Below, piece by piece: positions 12,987-28,029 of a DNA stretch of 35,426 nt; within the stretch, counting starts at the first letter, position 1; every line of letters begins with the position of its first letter. The DNA is from Pyrenopolyporus hunteri (Eukaryota; Ascomycota; Sordariomycetes; Xylariales; Hypoxylaceae). The stretch lies in contig CADCXC010000039.1 of the NCBI GenBank assembly GCA_902806595.1, positions 1 to 35,426 of the forward strand. Reading direction: 5' to 3'. A model generated the notes under the pieces. That model was not told where the DNA came from. It was given only the letters and a program-made list of their open reading frames with translations, and searched no databases. Both the position numbers and the translations under genes were made by a program.

Positions 12987-15900
12987 TTTACTTTTTTTAC
13001 ATTTAAACTTCGACCATTTAAATATATATATTAATAATATTAATTATTAATAAAATCTTTTTAAATTTAATTATTTTTAACTCGTTAACGTTAAACTTTA
13101 AAATTAACGAAATTTATTTTAATTTAAAAATTATTAAAAATAAAAATAAATATATCGATTATAATTTTATTATATAATTTTTTATCGAATAATTTTATTA
13201 TATTATTTATTAATTTATTTTATAATTTTTTAATAACGATATTATTTTATATAAATAAAAACGATTCGAATTTAATATTTATTTACGTAATATTATTATT
13301 TACGAACCGTATAAAAATATTAATATTTTTATAATATAATTTTAATATTTAAATGTATAAATAATTAAATATAAATATAAATGAAATTTTTTACGTAGCT
13401 TTTAAACGAATATTTAAAGTAATAAACCGTTCGTTTAATCGAACTTTTAAAATTTCGAATCGATTATTTATTTAAGTTTTAAAATTATTTAATTACGCGA
13501 TAATTCGAATTTTTAAATTATTTAACCGTATATTAATTATATTAATTAAATTCGAAATTTATTAATTTTTATAAATTACGAAAAAGTTTATAAATTTTAA
13601 TAATTTTTATATTAATTCGTTATTATATTCGATTATTATAACGAAATTAAATTATAAATTAAATTATATTAAAAAATTTATAATAACCGAAATATTAAAT
13701 AGATAATAAAACGAAATATAATAAAATAATAAAATATTTTAAAAAAAGTTAATTTAAAGTTTAAATTAATGTTAAAATAATTAAAATCTCGTAATAATAA
13801 CGCTTATATATTTATTTATTTAAATATTTTATAATAACGAATATTATTTAAAATTACTTAAAAATTAATTTTTTAATTAAAACTTTTAATAATAAATTAA
13901 TAATTTCGAATCGATTAATTTAACGTTTAATATAATAAAACGATAATTTATTTTTATGTTTTTTATATAAATATTTATATATAATACATACATATAAAAA
14001 AGTACGTTTACGATATAAAATTATAAAAATAACTTTAAAAAATTTATACGTTTATACGTTTTATAAAAATTTCCTTTTTTTACGTTTTCGTAATTATTAA
14101 AAATATAATTACGACTTTTATTTAATACATTTATACTCGAATTAATATAATATAATTTAATTTAAACCTTTTTATAAATTATTACATTATAATAATTAAA
14201 TAATTATTTATTTAAATTTATTATTATAATATTATACGATCGTTTAACGATATAAAATAATTAATAAATTAAATTATATCGTCTTATATAATATAAATAC
14301 GTTATATTAACCTCGTAATTTAAAAAATTATAATTTACTTTTTTTATTTTTTTTTATAATATTAATAAAAATTTACTTTTAATTTTTAAAATTCGTTTTA
14401 TAACGTAAAATTAAACGGTTAATTTTTAAATTATTTTATAATAAATTATAATATAATATTATTTATTATAATTTTTATTATATAAGATATTAATTAAAAA
14501 ATAAAATTAAATATATTCGAATTTTAAACGTAAATTATAAAAATAAAAGTAATAATAAACGTTATTAATTAAAAAGTTAATTAATATAATTAAAAATCGA
14601 TTATAAATTATAATTTTTATCGAAGATATAACCGTATTTACTTAATTACGTAATAAACTCATTATTATTATTTATTTTATTAACCGATTTTATTAAATTA
14701 ATCGATTAATTATATTATAAACTTCACCGATAATTTCGATTTAAATTTTTATTTTAAAAATTTTTATTTTATTTATATATATTTTTTTAAGCGATTTTAA
14801 AAAATTCGCTTTAAATTTACGATATTATATATACGAGTTATATATCGATTACATATAACTATAATATCGGTATAAAAATCGAATAAAACATAAGTTATTA
14901 TATAATTACGTAATTATAACGACGCTACATTTTAATTAATTAAAATAATAAATACTTTAAACTTCGAATTATTTATAATTTTAATTATATATATTATTTA
15001 TATTATTTCGTATTATTATTTTATATATATTAAACGTATTAATAAATACATATATATAATATATATATTTAAATAATAAAATGAAAATATATTTAAATAT
15101 ATTAAACCCGTTTTTTTAATTTTTAATTTTTTCTTTTTTTAAATATTTTATTATACCTTTATTATTTAAACATTAATTTAACACTATATATTCAAATTAA
15201 TATAAATAATATAAACGTTAATTACGTCGAATAATTTAATTTATAATTCGATTTTAATTTTATAATATAATTTATAATTTTATTTAACGAAAAATTTCTT
15301 AAGTTAAAAAACTTTTTAATCGTTTAATAAAATTAATAAATTTTATATATATTATAATAAATTTAAAGTAATATAAATATTTTACCTATAAATTAATATT
15401 AATACGTATAAAACGCGTTTTAATTATATAAACGTTCGTTTTAATATTTTAAATACGTATTTTAATAATATAAATACGCGTATAAATATTCGATTCGACG
15501 TTTTTAACGTTTATTTTAAAGTTTAATTCTAAGTATTATAAATTATTTTTTTATATTTTATATTTAATTTTTTAAATGTTTTAATATTAATTGAAATTTT
15601 ACTTTAAAGATTATAATTTTTTCGCGCGATTTATTAATAATTATATTACGATTTTCGAGGTTATATTTAAATTATTTAAATTTATCGAAAATAATATTAT
15701 TATTAAAATATTACGAGGTAAATCAATGGATAATATTCGGGGATTATTTAATAAATATTTATGTAATTAAATTATAATTAATATATTTACTTTCGATAAA
15801 TTTCGAATTAAATTAAATTTTAAAGGTTTTAAATGTAAATTTTAACGGGATAAAGTCGATAAAATTTAAAAAGGTTTTTATAGTTATTAAAGTTATAAAT

Positions 15901-18900
15901 AAGCGTTTATATTAATATTATAACGTCGTTATAATATACATATAAAAGAAAGAAAAAAAAGAGGTATATATTAAAGTTTAACGCTTTTACGAGTCGTAAT
16001 TTATATTTTATTTTTTATTTTATAATTAATAAAATGTTAATAACGTAATTTTAATTAAATTTAAATTTTTACTCGTTTCGTTAATTAAATTAAATAAATA
16101 AATATAATGTTATAATTTTATTAAATAAATTTTATTATTAAATTATAATAAATAAATTTAAATAATCGATAATAAATATAATAATATTTTACCGCTTTTA
16201 TATATGGATTATATTTATTTTTAAATATATAATAAATTTTATTTTTATACGTATTAATAAAAGTAAATTTATATTCGAGTTTAAATTTTTTTAACGTTTT
16301 TTTTTCGTTTTTTATAAAATAATATAAGTTTATTTAATATATTTTATATTATTTTTTATTAAACGTTTTTATAACTACGATTTTAATAATTAATATATCG
16401 TATAATATTTATTTTAATTTTTTAAAAGAAAAAAATTAAAGGTTTATTTATATATATATTAAATAAGTTAATTATAACGATATTTATATAATTAATATAA
16501 TTTTATAGCTTTTATAACCGTATAAAAAATCGTTTAAACCGTTTATTTTTATATAATTAATCTATTTATTTTTATTAATTTTACGTTTTAAATGTATATC
16601 GGCGGAAAATAATTAACGTATCGATTATATTAAATTATTTTTAATAATAAGTCGACGACGTAATCGTTAATTAAAATTTACACTTATTTATAATATATTA
16701 TTAATATATTATTAAAAAATATTTTTATTTTATATATTTAAATTTATAGTTTTTTACGTATTAATAAATAACGGTATAATTAATACGTAAATAAGTGCGA
16801 TTTATAAAAGGTATATATAATTATTTTCGTATTTATAAATCGAAATACGAATTTAATAAACGATACGTATATTTATTATTATTATAACGGCGGGGGTTTA
16901 CGTTATTTATTTATAAATTCGTATATTTAAAAGAAAAAATTTAAAGCGATTATATTAATAATATATAATAATATTAACTTTAATATTAACTTTAATTTTT
17001 ACTTTAAACCTCGTATTTATATTAACGAGTTTTATAACTTTTTTTACCGGTTAAAAAATACGTAATTATAAAAAAAAATATAAAAAGTAATATAAATATA
17101 TAATAATTTTCGAATAAATTAACGTTTAAATAGATTTCGAAAATAAATTAACGGTTTTACATACGTTAAAAAAAGAAAAAAAAAATAACGCGTTTAATAT
17201 CGTTTATAAAAGAAAATAACGACGAAATCGTTAATAAAAAATAAAAAGTTTTATTAAATAAAGTAATAAAATTCGTTTAAAATACGATTATATAAACTTA
17301 TATCGTATATGTATTATATAAAATAAAAGGACGATAATAAAAATATATTTAATTATTTTTAAATAATTTAATTATATAATATTTAAAATTTATTTTTTAA
17401 TTTATATTTATTATAATAAAAAATAATTAATTAATTTTTTTTTATTTAAATAAAATTTAAATAAATTATAACGTAATTTTATATTAATCGCGTTCGTAAT
17501 AATATATCGCGTTTTAACTTTAATCGTATCGCGTATATAAATATTTATAAATTAAATAATATAAGTTTTAAAACGCGTTATCGATTCGTTTTCGTTAATT
17601 AATTTAATAAATTCGATCGACGATTAATTAAATTTTCGCTTTTTATTTTATATATTAAATAAAAGTAAATAATTAATATCGAAAATAATATAATAAATCG
17701 AATTAATAAATATTTTAAAATAATTACCGTTAATAAAATTTAATACGGTAATAAAAGTTTTTATAATATTATTTAATAAAAGTAATGTTTTTTTAATTAA
17801 TGATAAATTAAATTAATTATATTCGATGTTTTTTTATATTTTAAGTAATTTTAATTATAAATAAACGTTAAATTATTTCGACGAAGTTATTTTTTCGATA
17901 ATCAATGTATTTATAGTTTATTCGTTTCGTAATACGATTAATTTTAATTTTTCCTTTTATATCGTTCGTTCGATTATTTTATTAACGTTTAAAAACGAAA
18001 TATTATTATCGGTGGAATTTTTAATAAAATTAATTAAATTTTCGGTAAAATTAATAACAATATTCGAGGTTTTAAATGTTATAAAAATAAAATTTCGTTT
18101 AAAAATATCGACGTTAAAGTTATTTTAATTCGATATTAATAATAATTATAAAAATTTTAATTAAATTTACGTTTATATTATAAATTTTAAATTTTAACGA
18201 TAGCGTAAAATTTCGACGCGTTTTTACGGTTTTTTTTAATAACGAATTAAATAATTTTAAAGGTTATTTTTATTACGGCTTTATTAACGAAGTTAAATTA
18301 CGATCGATTTAAAAGTTAATAATTATATTAAACGTAAAAACTTAATTTAATAAAAAGTTTTAATTAAACGAATAAATATAATTTAACGAAAAAAAATAAT
18401 TAAATAAAGGCGGAGTTATTTAATTTAAAAAAAAAAATTAATTAAACGGGGGGGTATTTTAGTTTTTTTTATCGGAAAATAAATTTACGAACGTTCGAAA
18501 CGACGTTTTAATTTTTTTTCGTAAAATTAAAACCTTGTTTTTATATATAATTATATAAGTTTTATATATTTTATTTTTAATTATATTTTTTACGAAATTT
18601 TAAGGTATATTATTTTTATTAAATAAGTTATTTATTATTATTTTTTTATAATTAACGATATTTATTACTTTTATTTTAAATATTTACGTTATTTTAACGT
18701 GTTAAACGAATTTTATATACTTAATATATTTATAAATTATACGTTCGTTAATTTTATATAAATTTAAAACGCTTTATTTTAATTAATATTATAACGTAAT
18801 TTTATTCGAATATAAAAAAATCGAAATATTAATCGTTTTTAACGTAAACGTTTATTAAATAACTTTAAATTTCGTATCAATTAAATTTATAATTTTTTAT

Positions 18901-21900
18901 CGTTTCAATCGATATTAGTTTTTTTTCTACCTTATTATCTTTATTAATACATATATAAAAATTATAAATATATATATATATTTTAAAATAAACCGTATTA
19001 TAAATTCGATTATAAATCGATCGAATTTTTTATAATTTAATGTTTCTTTTTATTACGTTAAATTTTAAATTTATTTAAATAAAAATTATTTTAAAATTAT
19101 ATTCGATAAACGGCTTATATCTTAATTATTTTTTTTCGATTATATTAATTTTCGATTACAAGTTTTAAAACGGCGTATTTAAAAATAATTTACGCGATAA
19201 TAAAATGTTTTAACCGTAAAATATAACGTTTAAATTATTAAATTACGTAACGGGTAAATTATTTTATAAAATAAAAAATATTCCGTTAAAAAATATCGTA
19301 ATCGTATCGTTAAATTAAATATTAAACGAAGTAATTAAATTTTCGTACGAAAGTTAATAATTATTTATAAAATTAATAATTAAAAAATAATAAAATTTAT
19401 AATAAAAATAATAAATTTTACGATTCGTTTCGAAATAAAATTTAAAAATTATTTTATATATTATTATATAATTAAAATTATTTTCGTAAAATTCGAAATA
19501 TATAACATTTTTCGACATCGTTAAAAAATAAATAATAATATATAATATAAAATAATAATAAAGTAGAAATTAAAATAAATAAAAAAACGATTTTTTTTAA
19601 TATTTAATTTATTAAATTTATAAAAAAAATATCGAAGTTATAACTTTTTAATAAATATATAAATAATATAATTAATAATTATAAAAGTTAAAATATATAT
19701 TTTATTTTTTATATATATAAAATCGTTATTTCGCGCGTTTTCGTAAATTAAATTAAAAAGTAATTTACGTTAATTAATTAATTTTATATTAAAATTTACC
19801 GATCTCAATTATAATATTAAAATAAAAACGTATCGTAAAAATTTTACATTAAAAACGACAAATAAATTTTTACGAAAAAAATACATAAATTTATTAAATA
19901 TTTAACGATTTAATTATATTTAAATATATTTTAATATCGTAATTAAACGCGAATTTATTCGAAAAAATTAACGGGAAAAATTAAAATATTATTATATATG
20001 TTAATAAATTAACTTTATAAAATATAATAATATAAATTAAACGTAATTTTATAATTTAAAAAAAGTTTAAGTTTTTTTTTTTATTATAACGTTAAATATA
20101 TAATTAATTAATTAAATATATTTAAATATAATAATAAAATTATAATAATAAAATCGTAAAATTATTTATAAATAAATGCGTTTTAATATATATACATATA
20201 ATAAATAAAAAATATATAAGTTTTATTTATAATTATATTAATAATGTTTATATAATTTAAAAAAAAGGTTCGAAAATTTATATATTATTATTTATATAAT
20301 TTTATTTAAGTATATATCGAATTTTATATAGTTATTTTTTTATTACGACGTTATTTATAAAAACGGTTATAAATTAACGAAATATTTCGATAAATTAATA
20401 TAATAATCGATTTATTATATCGAAACTAAATTAATAAAACTTTATATATTACGTTTTTTATATATTAAATATATATTATAAAAAACTTTTACGAAAAAAT
20501 AATATTTTATAAAAATTATTATAAAATCGTTTATATTAAATATATTTTTAATGAATATATAAACCGATATATATTATTTTAAACGATCGTTAACGGATAT
20601 TTATTACCGGCCGTTTTAGAAGGTTTTACGTATTTTTAAAACCGGGGAATTTTTTTTACGCGTTTCGATAAACGTTTTTTTTTCGATAACGTCGAAAAAC
20701 GTTATACGTTTTAATTTTAACCTCGAATTTTTCATTAAAATAATAACGGTTCGAAAATAAATACGTTTTATTAAAGTCGACTTATTATTATAATTAGGTT
20801 AAAATTTAAAGTTTTATTATATTATATATATACGAAAGGTTTTAATTTTAAAAAAAAGTTAATTTTATATAATAATAAACGGTAAATACTTTATATATAC
20901 CCCGTAAAATTTATATTATATTTAATATAAATAATAATAATTATATTAATTAAATAAATCGATATTAATAATACAAAAACTCGTATTTTATAAATTTTAA
21001 TATATTTACTTATTTATAAAATTATTTATATTTTAATATAATGTTAAAATCGTTTTAAACTATTATACGTTAATTTAAAATTTAAATAATTATTTAAAAA
21101 AATTAAATTATTTAATAGTATTTAATAAATAAAAATTTTTAAAACAAAATATTATAAAAATTTCGAAAAAAATATAATATTATCATTAATCGACGGTTTT
21201 TTTAACGATACTTTAATAAATAAAATATTTATAAAAATAAATTAAATATAAATAACGTTAAAAGAGGAATTTTTAAACTTTTTAATATCAAACTTTTATA
21301 TATTTAAATTATTAATTATTTAAAATTTAAAAAACTTAAAATTAATTTATTTTTATAATTTTTATAACGTAAATTACGATAATAAAAAAAATGTCGATAT
21401 AACTCGATGTTTTATATCGAAGAATTTATTTAATTTATACGTTATTTTTTTTACGAAAAAAACTTTTACGATAATAAAATTTTATTTCGACTTAATTAAT
21501 AAAATTTTAATATTAATAAAGCGTTTTTTATTCGTATTAAAATCGAAAATAATATAAAAAAAAAATTAATAATTTAATCGAACGAGTATATAATATATTT
21601 AAAATACACGAATTTTTTAAAAATTATAAATAAGTTTTAAACGCTTTCAAAAACTTAAAAAAAAATAATATTTTCGAACGCATTCGTCGAAATATTTAAT
21701 TTTTAATTACGAAAAATATAGTTTATATTATATATCGATAATTTTATTCGAAAATTATACGGTAATAAATTAACGATAAATTAAACATAAAACGAAAAAT
21801 ACGTAAAAAGTTTATAATTTTAAAATTTAATTATATTTAATTTATAAATAAATATTATAAATTAAATTTCGCTAAATTCGAAATTTATACGTATATTAAC

Positions 21901-23150
21901 GCGTATTTCCGTAAAATATTATAAATTAATGTAAATAAATATAATTTTCGACTTTTAAATATATTAAATTAATTTTTTTTTATTATTTTCGAATTAAAAA
22001 TCCGATTATAATATATGCGAATAAATTATAAAATCGAAACTTTTTTTATAATTTAAACGTAATTTTAATTAATTATAATTTAAAAATCGTCGATAATTAT
22101 ATAAAATTCGAATAAAATTAAAAAAATTAAAATATAAAATTATCAAATTTCAAATTTATATAAATAAAAAAAAAAAATATAAAATCGAAAAATCGAATAA
22201 TAATAATTATAATTATTAATTAACGTAATTTCGCGTTAAATTATATATATTAAAAATGTAATTATTTTTATTTTTTTTTTTTATAATTAATAATTTTAAA
22301 ATTATTTCGACGAATTTTATAAAATTTAATTATTTAATAAAAGGAATTTAATTAATTAAATCGCGTTATATATTATATATAAAAATATAATAAAATAAAA
22401 AATTATCGATTTTATATATTAATAAAATAATCACCGTATTAAATTTCAATTAAATAAAAATTATATTATTATCGATTATATAAATATAATGTAGTTAAAT
22501 TTAAGAAAAATTAATGTAAAAAATTACGTTATAAATTTAAAATACGATTTTAAATTAATATAATTAATATAAAAAATAAAAAAATTATTAATCGAATATA
22601 ATTTTAACGGTTTTTTAACATTAAAAACGTAATAATTATATAATAAATAATTTATAATTTATTCGTTAAAACTTATTAATAATATAATACATTTTTATAT
22701 ATAAAATTATATAACTTTAAAAAAATACTTTAAATAATATATAATTAAAAATCGAAAATTAAAATTAAAATTTAATAAAATTTTAAATAATAAGTTTTTA
22801 TAATATAAATAATAATTAAAATTATATAAAAAAAATATAAATATTATTTAAACGAACGTATTTAAAAACGAGGATATAAACGTAATATAATTTAATATAA
22901 ATGTTTATAAAATTTAATAAAAAATATATTAATTAACATTTAATTATTTTAAAATAAATTACATAAAAATAATTTAAAAGATTTTTTTTACGAAAGGTAT
23001 AATTATTTCGTATTAAAAAGGTATAAAAAGTAAAAAAATAAAATTTCATTTAAAAAATACGAAAATATAATATTCGTATAATCGTATATATCGAGGTAGG
23101 TACGGTAATAAAATTAATAAAAATTATAAATATTATAAAATTATAATAAA

Positions 23151-23237
23151 AAATCGTAAAAAACGTCGTAAAAAAAGTCGTAAAAAAAATCGTAAAATAA
23201 AATCGCGATATTAAATCGTAAAAAAAACCGTAAAAAG
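23151..23237. repeat. Short tandem tract of (G/T)CGTAAAAAA-type units
   Basis: About seven head-to-tail units of roughly 11-13 bp built on RTCGTAAAAAA, with slight length variation and a longer CGCGATATTAAAT interruption. It is a simple minisatellite within the mutated block. Confidence 0.5.
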
Positions 23238-24062
23238 AAATTATAATTATTTTATTATAAATATATATTAAATACTTTAATTAATAATTAACATATATAT
23301 TTAAATTAAAAGTTAAAAGTAATTAAATAATTCGTATAAAAATATAATTATTTTTTATTATATAATTAATTTTATTATAATAATAAAAATATAATAAAAG
23401 ATTTTAATAAAAGTTATATTATATTTTATTAAAATTATAATTAAAAATATTTCGATAAAAACGCGTTATTTAATATTTTATATAAATTTACGATAAAAAA
23501 ATTAAAATTAATAATAATTTAATTTTATCTTTATTAATTAAATATATATTAATTTAATATTTAATTAAATACTTTTCGTATAATAATTATTAATATTTTA
23601 TAAATATATATATATTTACGTATATAAAAAATCGTTTAATATACGTAAATATACACGTATACATTATTTTAAAAATTTAAATAAAAAGTTTAATAACCGC
23701 TTTACTACTTTAATTATAATTTTATATACCTATTTTAAATATTTAAATATATATAAAATAAAATAACAAAATCATATTTAAATTTATTATCGATTATTCG
23801 ACTTTACTTAAAAAAACTTCAAAATATATTTTAATTTTTTTTTAAGTAAAAAAAAATTTAATTACGTAAAAATTTACGAGCTACATTTCCTACGTTATAT
23901 AAATTATACGTTACGTTAATAAATTACGCGTACGTTACGTTAAACGATTCATATTACGCGTTTATTTAATTAATTAAACCGTTTTATTAAATGTTATATT
24001 ATTATATTTAAAATTATTCGTATTTTAATAAACGATTTTATTAATTAAATTAATTTAATTAA

Positions 24063-24215
24063 ATAAATCGAATTAAATAAATTTATACGAAAAATTTAAA
24101 TTATATAAATTTAATTATATAAATTTAATTTTAATTTAACATATAATTTTATTTAAAAAATTCGAATCGAATAAATTTAATTATATACATTTAATTATAT
24201 AAATTTATATTAAAC
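24063..24215. repeat. AT minisatellite of AATTTAATTATATA units
   Basis: The words AATTTAATTATATAA and AAATAAATTTA recur several times. The 18-mer TTTAATTATATAAATTTA is found at 24190-24207 and again at 24477-24494, on the two sides of repeat copy 4. Copy 4 therefore appears to have landed inside this tract. Confidence 0.5.
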
Positions 24216-24220
24216 AAATA

Positions 24221-24476
24221 AAAGGTCGTTAATTAATAACCGAAAAATTATTATATAATTATATAATAAAAAATATAAAAATAAATAAAATTAATTAAAT
24301 TATATATATATAAAAGTTATAAATAAATTAATTTCGTATTAATCGATATTTATATTACTTTTAAAAATTTATACTTTAAATGTCCGTTACGTAAAATAAT
24401 AAAATATTTAATAAAAATATATTTACCGTTATTATCGTTACGATAAATATTTTAATACGAAATTACATTATTATAA
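24221..24476 (+). repeat. Dispersed ~250-bp repeat, copy 4
   Basis: It begins AAAGGTCGTTAATTAATAAC and ends CGAAATTACATTATTATAA. It contains CCGTTACGTAAAATAATAAA and TTACCGTTATTATCGTTACG. It retains a few non-CpG cytosines lost in other copies and is one of the less mutated members. It is flanked on both sides by the same AT minisatellite word. Confidence 0.75.
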
Positions 24477-24581
24477 TTTAATTATATAAATTTAATTTTA
24501 ATTCGACGTATTTTTCGTAATATTTTTCGAAAAATCTTTCGAATTATATATTTAAAATTAAATATAAAAAAATCATACGAA

Positions 24582-25375
24582 TAAATTTTCGCGACGATTT
24601 TTTCGAAAAATAATATAAAATAATATAAAGTAAATTTTCGCGACGATTTTTTTAAAAATAATATAAAATAAACTTTCGTAACGATTTTTTTAAAAAATAA
24701 TATAAAGTAATATAAAATAAACTTTTACGACGGTTTTTTTAAAAATAATATAAAGTAAATTTTCGTAACGATTTTTTCGAAAAATAATATAAAATAATAT
24801 AAAATAAACTTTCGCGACGGTTTTTTTAAAAATAATATAAAGTAAATTTTCGCGATAATTTTTTCGAAAAATAATATAAAATAATATAAAATAAATTTTC
24901 GCAACGATTTTTTTAAAAATAATATAAAGTAAACTTTTACGACGGTTTTTTCGAAAAGTAATATAAAATAATATAGAATAAACTTTTATAACGGCTTTTT
25001 TAAAAGTAATATAAAATAAATTTTTACGACGATTTTTTCGAAAAATAATATAAAGTAATATAAAATAAACTTTTACGACGGTTTTTTTAAAAATAATATA
25101 AAATAAATTTTCGCGACGGTTTTTTCGAAAAATAATATAAAATAATATAAAATAAATTTTCGCGACGATTTTTTTAAAGGTAATATAAAATAAACTTTTA
25201 TAACGATTTTTTCGAAAAATAATATAAAATAATATAAGGTAAATTTTCGCGACGATTTTTTTAAAAATAATATAAAATAAATTTTTACGACGGTTTTTTC
25301 GAAAAATAATATAAAATAATATAAAGTAAATTTTTACGATAATTTTTTTAAAAATAATATAAAATAAACTTTTAT
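24582..25375 (+). repeat. Satellite-like tandem array, 87-bp higher-order unit (49 + 38 bp)
   Basis: Units start with TAAAYTTTYRCRACGRTTTTTT. Long units (49 bp) carry a second ATAATATAAA block, and short units (38 bp) lack it. They alternate strictly. Starts read directly are 24582, 24631, 24669, 24718, 24756, 24805, 24843, 24892, 24930, 24979, 25017, 25066, 25104, 25153, 25191, 25240, 25278, 25327 and 25365. That is nine 87-bp periods plus a short tenth start, with no insertion or deletion. Differences between units are almost all C/T or G/A, as expected of RIP acting on an array that was already amplified. 49 and 38 are not multiples of three, so it was not coding. Upstream 24505-24560 holds related CGAAAAAT words that are not in phase. 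Confidence 0.92.
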
Positions 25376-25376
25376 A

Positions 25377-27261
25377 AAAATTAAAAAATATTATAAAAAT
25401 TATATTAAAAATTATATAATTATAAATATAATCGTAAAATTCGTAAAAAACCGAGGTTTAAAAAGTCGCGATTTTATATAAATAAATAAATAATAAAACC
25501 GCCCTTCGATTTATTAACGATTATTTAATAAAACGAAAATTCGTTTAATTATTCGAATATATAATTATATAATTTACATTTAAAATTTAACCTTATTATT
25601 TAACCGACGTTTATTATTTTAATTAAATAAATAAATATTTCATTTATTTTTTTTATTTATTATTTCGTCATTTAAAAATAAAATTTTAAACTTCGTTATT
25701 TTTCGCGATTAAATCATTCGTACGACTTTATATTATTAATATCGAATCGATTAAATTTTTTTTATTATACGTTTTTATTTACCATCTCAAATATTTTAAC
25801 GTATATTAATTTTTTTTAAAGTTTTTTACGTTAAATATTAATAACGTCGATTATAATTTAACGTATTATATTTATTATATAATAATCGATAATATTTAAA
25901 TTATTAAAAATAATGTAAATCGTTTTTATTTTAATATATTTAATAAAATAAACGGTTTACGATTTATTCGATTTAATAATAATATTTTATTTAATGAAAA
26001 ATATTAATTTTACGTTTTTTAATTTTTCGACGATTTTATAAATATATTATAATTTATTAATATTATTTTTATTATTATTATTATATATTAATTATCGAAT
26101 ATAAATTTTTATTCGATTATTTCGAACTTCGATTATTAAATATTCTTTTATAATAATTTACTTTTATTTTAATAAAACTTCGATATTTTATTTATTTTTA
26201 ATTATAAAGTTTAATATTTAAAGACAAAAAAACGGGAAAATACGGTAAACCGTAATAAATATTATCAAATTATATAAGTTTTTTACGATTATAAATAAAT
26301 TTATTTCGTTTTTAAAAAATAAAAACTTTAATTTAATTATAATAAAATAGATATTTACGGTTAAATAACGGTGTCTTTTATATAAAATATTAATAATATT
26401 ATTTTTTTTATATTAATATTTATAATATATTCGACGTAAAAAAATTTATATTAATTTTTAAGTTAAAAAATAACGATTACGTATTAATATTTTATATATT
26501 TTATACGCCGTAATTATTACATAAATAAAAAACTTTATTTTATAATAAAAAAATTTATTAAATTTACGATGTTAATTTTAAATATTTATTTACTTAATTT
26601 ATATAAATTATTTTTAATAATAAAATTACGCGACTTTTCGAATTTTTAAAAACGAAACGATTCGTATTTTTCGTTTTTTAAAATGTTAATAATAACGATA
26701 ATTTAATTATAAAAATTATAGTTATATTTTTTATTACAAATTTCTTCGATTTTTTAAAAACGAATCTTTTACTTTTAAAAAACGTTTTCGTTTTTAAATT
26801 AATAACCGTAACCGCGATAATAATAGCGATTTTAACGACGTTAAAAATAAACTTTATTAACATTATTTTATTAATAAAAAAATTATAATCCGTTAAAATA
26901 ATAAAAATTATAACCTTTTATTTAACGATAATAATAATAATAACGAATTTAAAAAAAATCGTTTCGCGGTTAAAAATAAAATGCCCCGGTTATTTAAATC
27001 GATTAATAATATTATAAATAATAATAATAATATAAATAATAAAAATAATGACGTTAATTTAAAAATTTATAATGTCGATTTAAAATAAATTATTTTTTTA
27101 AATATATAAAATAATATTAAATTATCGATACGATATAAATAATATAAATAATAAATATAAATACGTAAATAAATAATAATATATATAATAAAAATAAATA
27201 CGATAATAATAATAATATAATAATAATAATAATAACGACGATAATTATAATTATTAAACGA
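25377..27261. other. AT-rich mutated DNA, no supported gene
   Basis: Nothing certain was found. A minus-strand frame at 26678-26917 is open for 79 codons and contains an ATG at 26863, but such a length is expected by chance in this much AT-rich DNA and the product is only Ile/Lys/Phe-rich. There is a run of ATA/AAT triplets at about 27195-27240. Confidence 0.5.
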
Positions 27262-27520
27262 ATAAAAAATCGTTAATAAATAATTAAAAAATTATTATAT
27301 AATCGTATAATAAAAAATACGAAATAAAGTAAATTAATTAAATTATATATATTTAAAAATTATAAATAAATTAACTTTATATTAATCGATATTTATATTT
27401 ATTTTAAAAATATATATTTTAAATTTTCGTTACATAAAACGACGAAATACTTAATAAAAATATATTTATTATTATTATTATTACGATAAATACTTTAATA
27501 TAAAATTATATTATTATAAT
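27262..27520 (+). repeat. Dispersed ~250-bp repeat, copy 5
   Basis: It contains ATTATATAATCGTATAATAAAAAATACG in pieces matching copy 1, then CGTTACATAAAACGACGAAA, a (TTA)n tract and AAATTATATTATTATAA. The 5' end ATCGTTAATAAATAATT is slightly diverged. Confidence 0.75.
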
Positions 27521-28029
27521 AATTTTAATATTTTATATTTATATTAATTTTAAATCGTCGTTTATATCGTCGTTTATATTACCGTTTATATTATTATTTT
27601 CGATATTTACTTTAATATACGAATATATTTTATATAAAGTTATTTAAATTACGTAACGATACAATAAACCCCGTAAAATACCTACTTTAATTTTATTAAC
27701 TTTACGATATTACGAAGCAAAATTTAAATATTAAAAATTAATTATATTAATTTTATAAAAAATTAAAAAAAAAAAAATTAAAAAATAATTCGAAAACTTA
27801 CGATTTAATATATATATAATACGGCAAATTACTTCGTATTTTATTATTTTATAAAGTTAAAATATAACGAAATTAATAAATTCGATAAAATTTAATATAA
27901 TATATAATATTAAAAATTAAAAATCGAATTTTATTAATATTATATATATATATAAAAAAAAAAAAAAATTAAATTACGATTTTATATATAAGCTTCGACG
28001 ACGTATTCGACCGAAATTTTAATGTCGAT

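Larger units (their letters stand above)
11941..24062. other. AT-rich mutated DNA with no supported gene outside repeat copies 2 and 3
   Basis: Apart from repeat copies at 12370-12620 and 12735-12986 and the short tandem tract at 23151-23237, nothing could be supported. Slightly less mutated patches exist near 15690-15860, 17880-18110 and 20580-20760. Their frames have fewer stops than average but not enough to call genes. Confidence 0.5.

Noticed and set aside
17942..18150. IIIGGIFN string recalling the GDFN box of a LINE endonuclease
   Set aside because: The essential Asp is Ile (ATT), which RIP cannot make from a GAY codon, and no other endonuclease motif follows.
20281..20820. Partly open frame through the less mutated 20580-20760 patch
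   Set aside because: Seven stops in about 159 codons is only mildly below expectation, and no motif was recognised.
24582..25375. CRISPR-like array
   Set aside because: Units are directly contiguous with no unique spacers, in a fungal context. It is a tandem satellite.
26678..26917. Minus-strand ORF with ATG at 26863, 61 codons
   Set aside because: Stop-free runs near 80 codons are expected about once by chance in 28 kb of this composition. The product is a featureless Ile/Lys/Phe-rich string with no repeat or motif.
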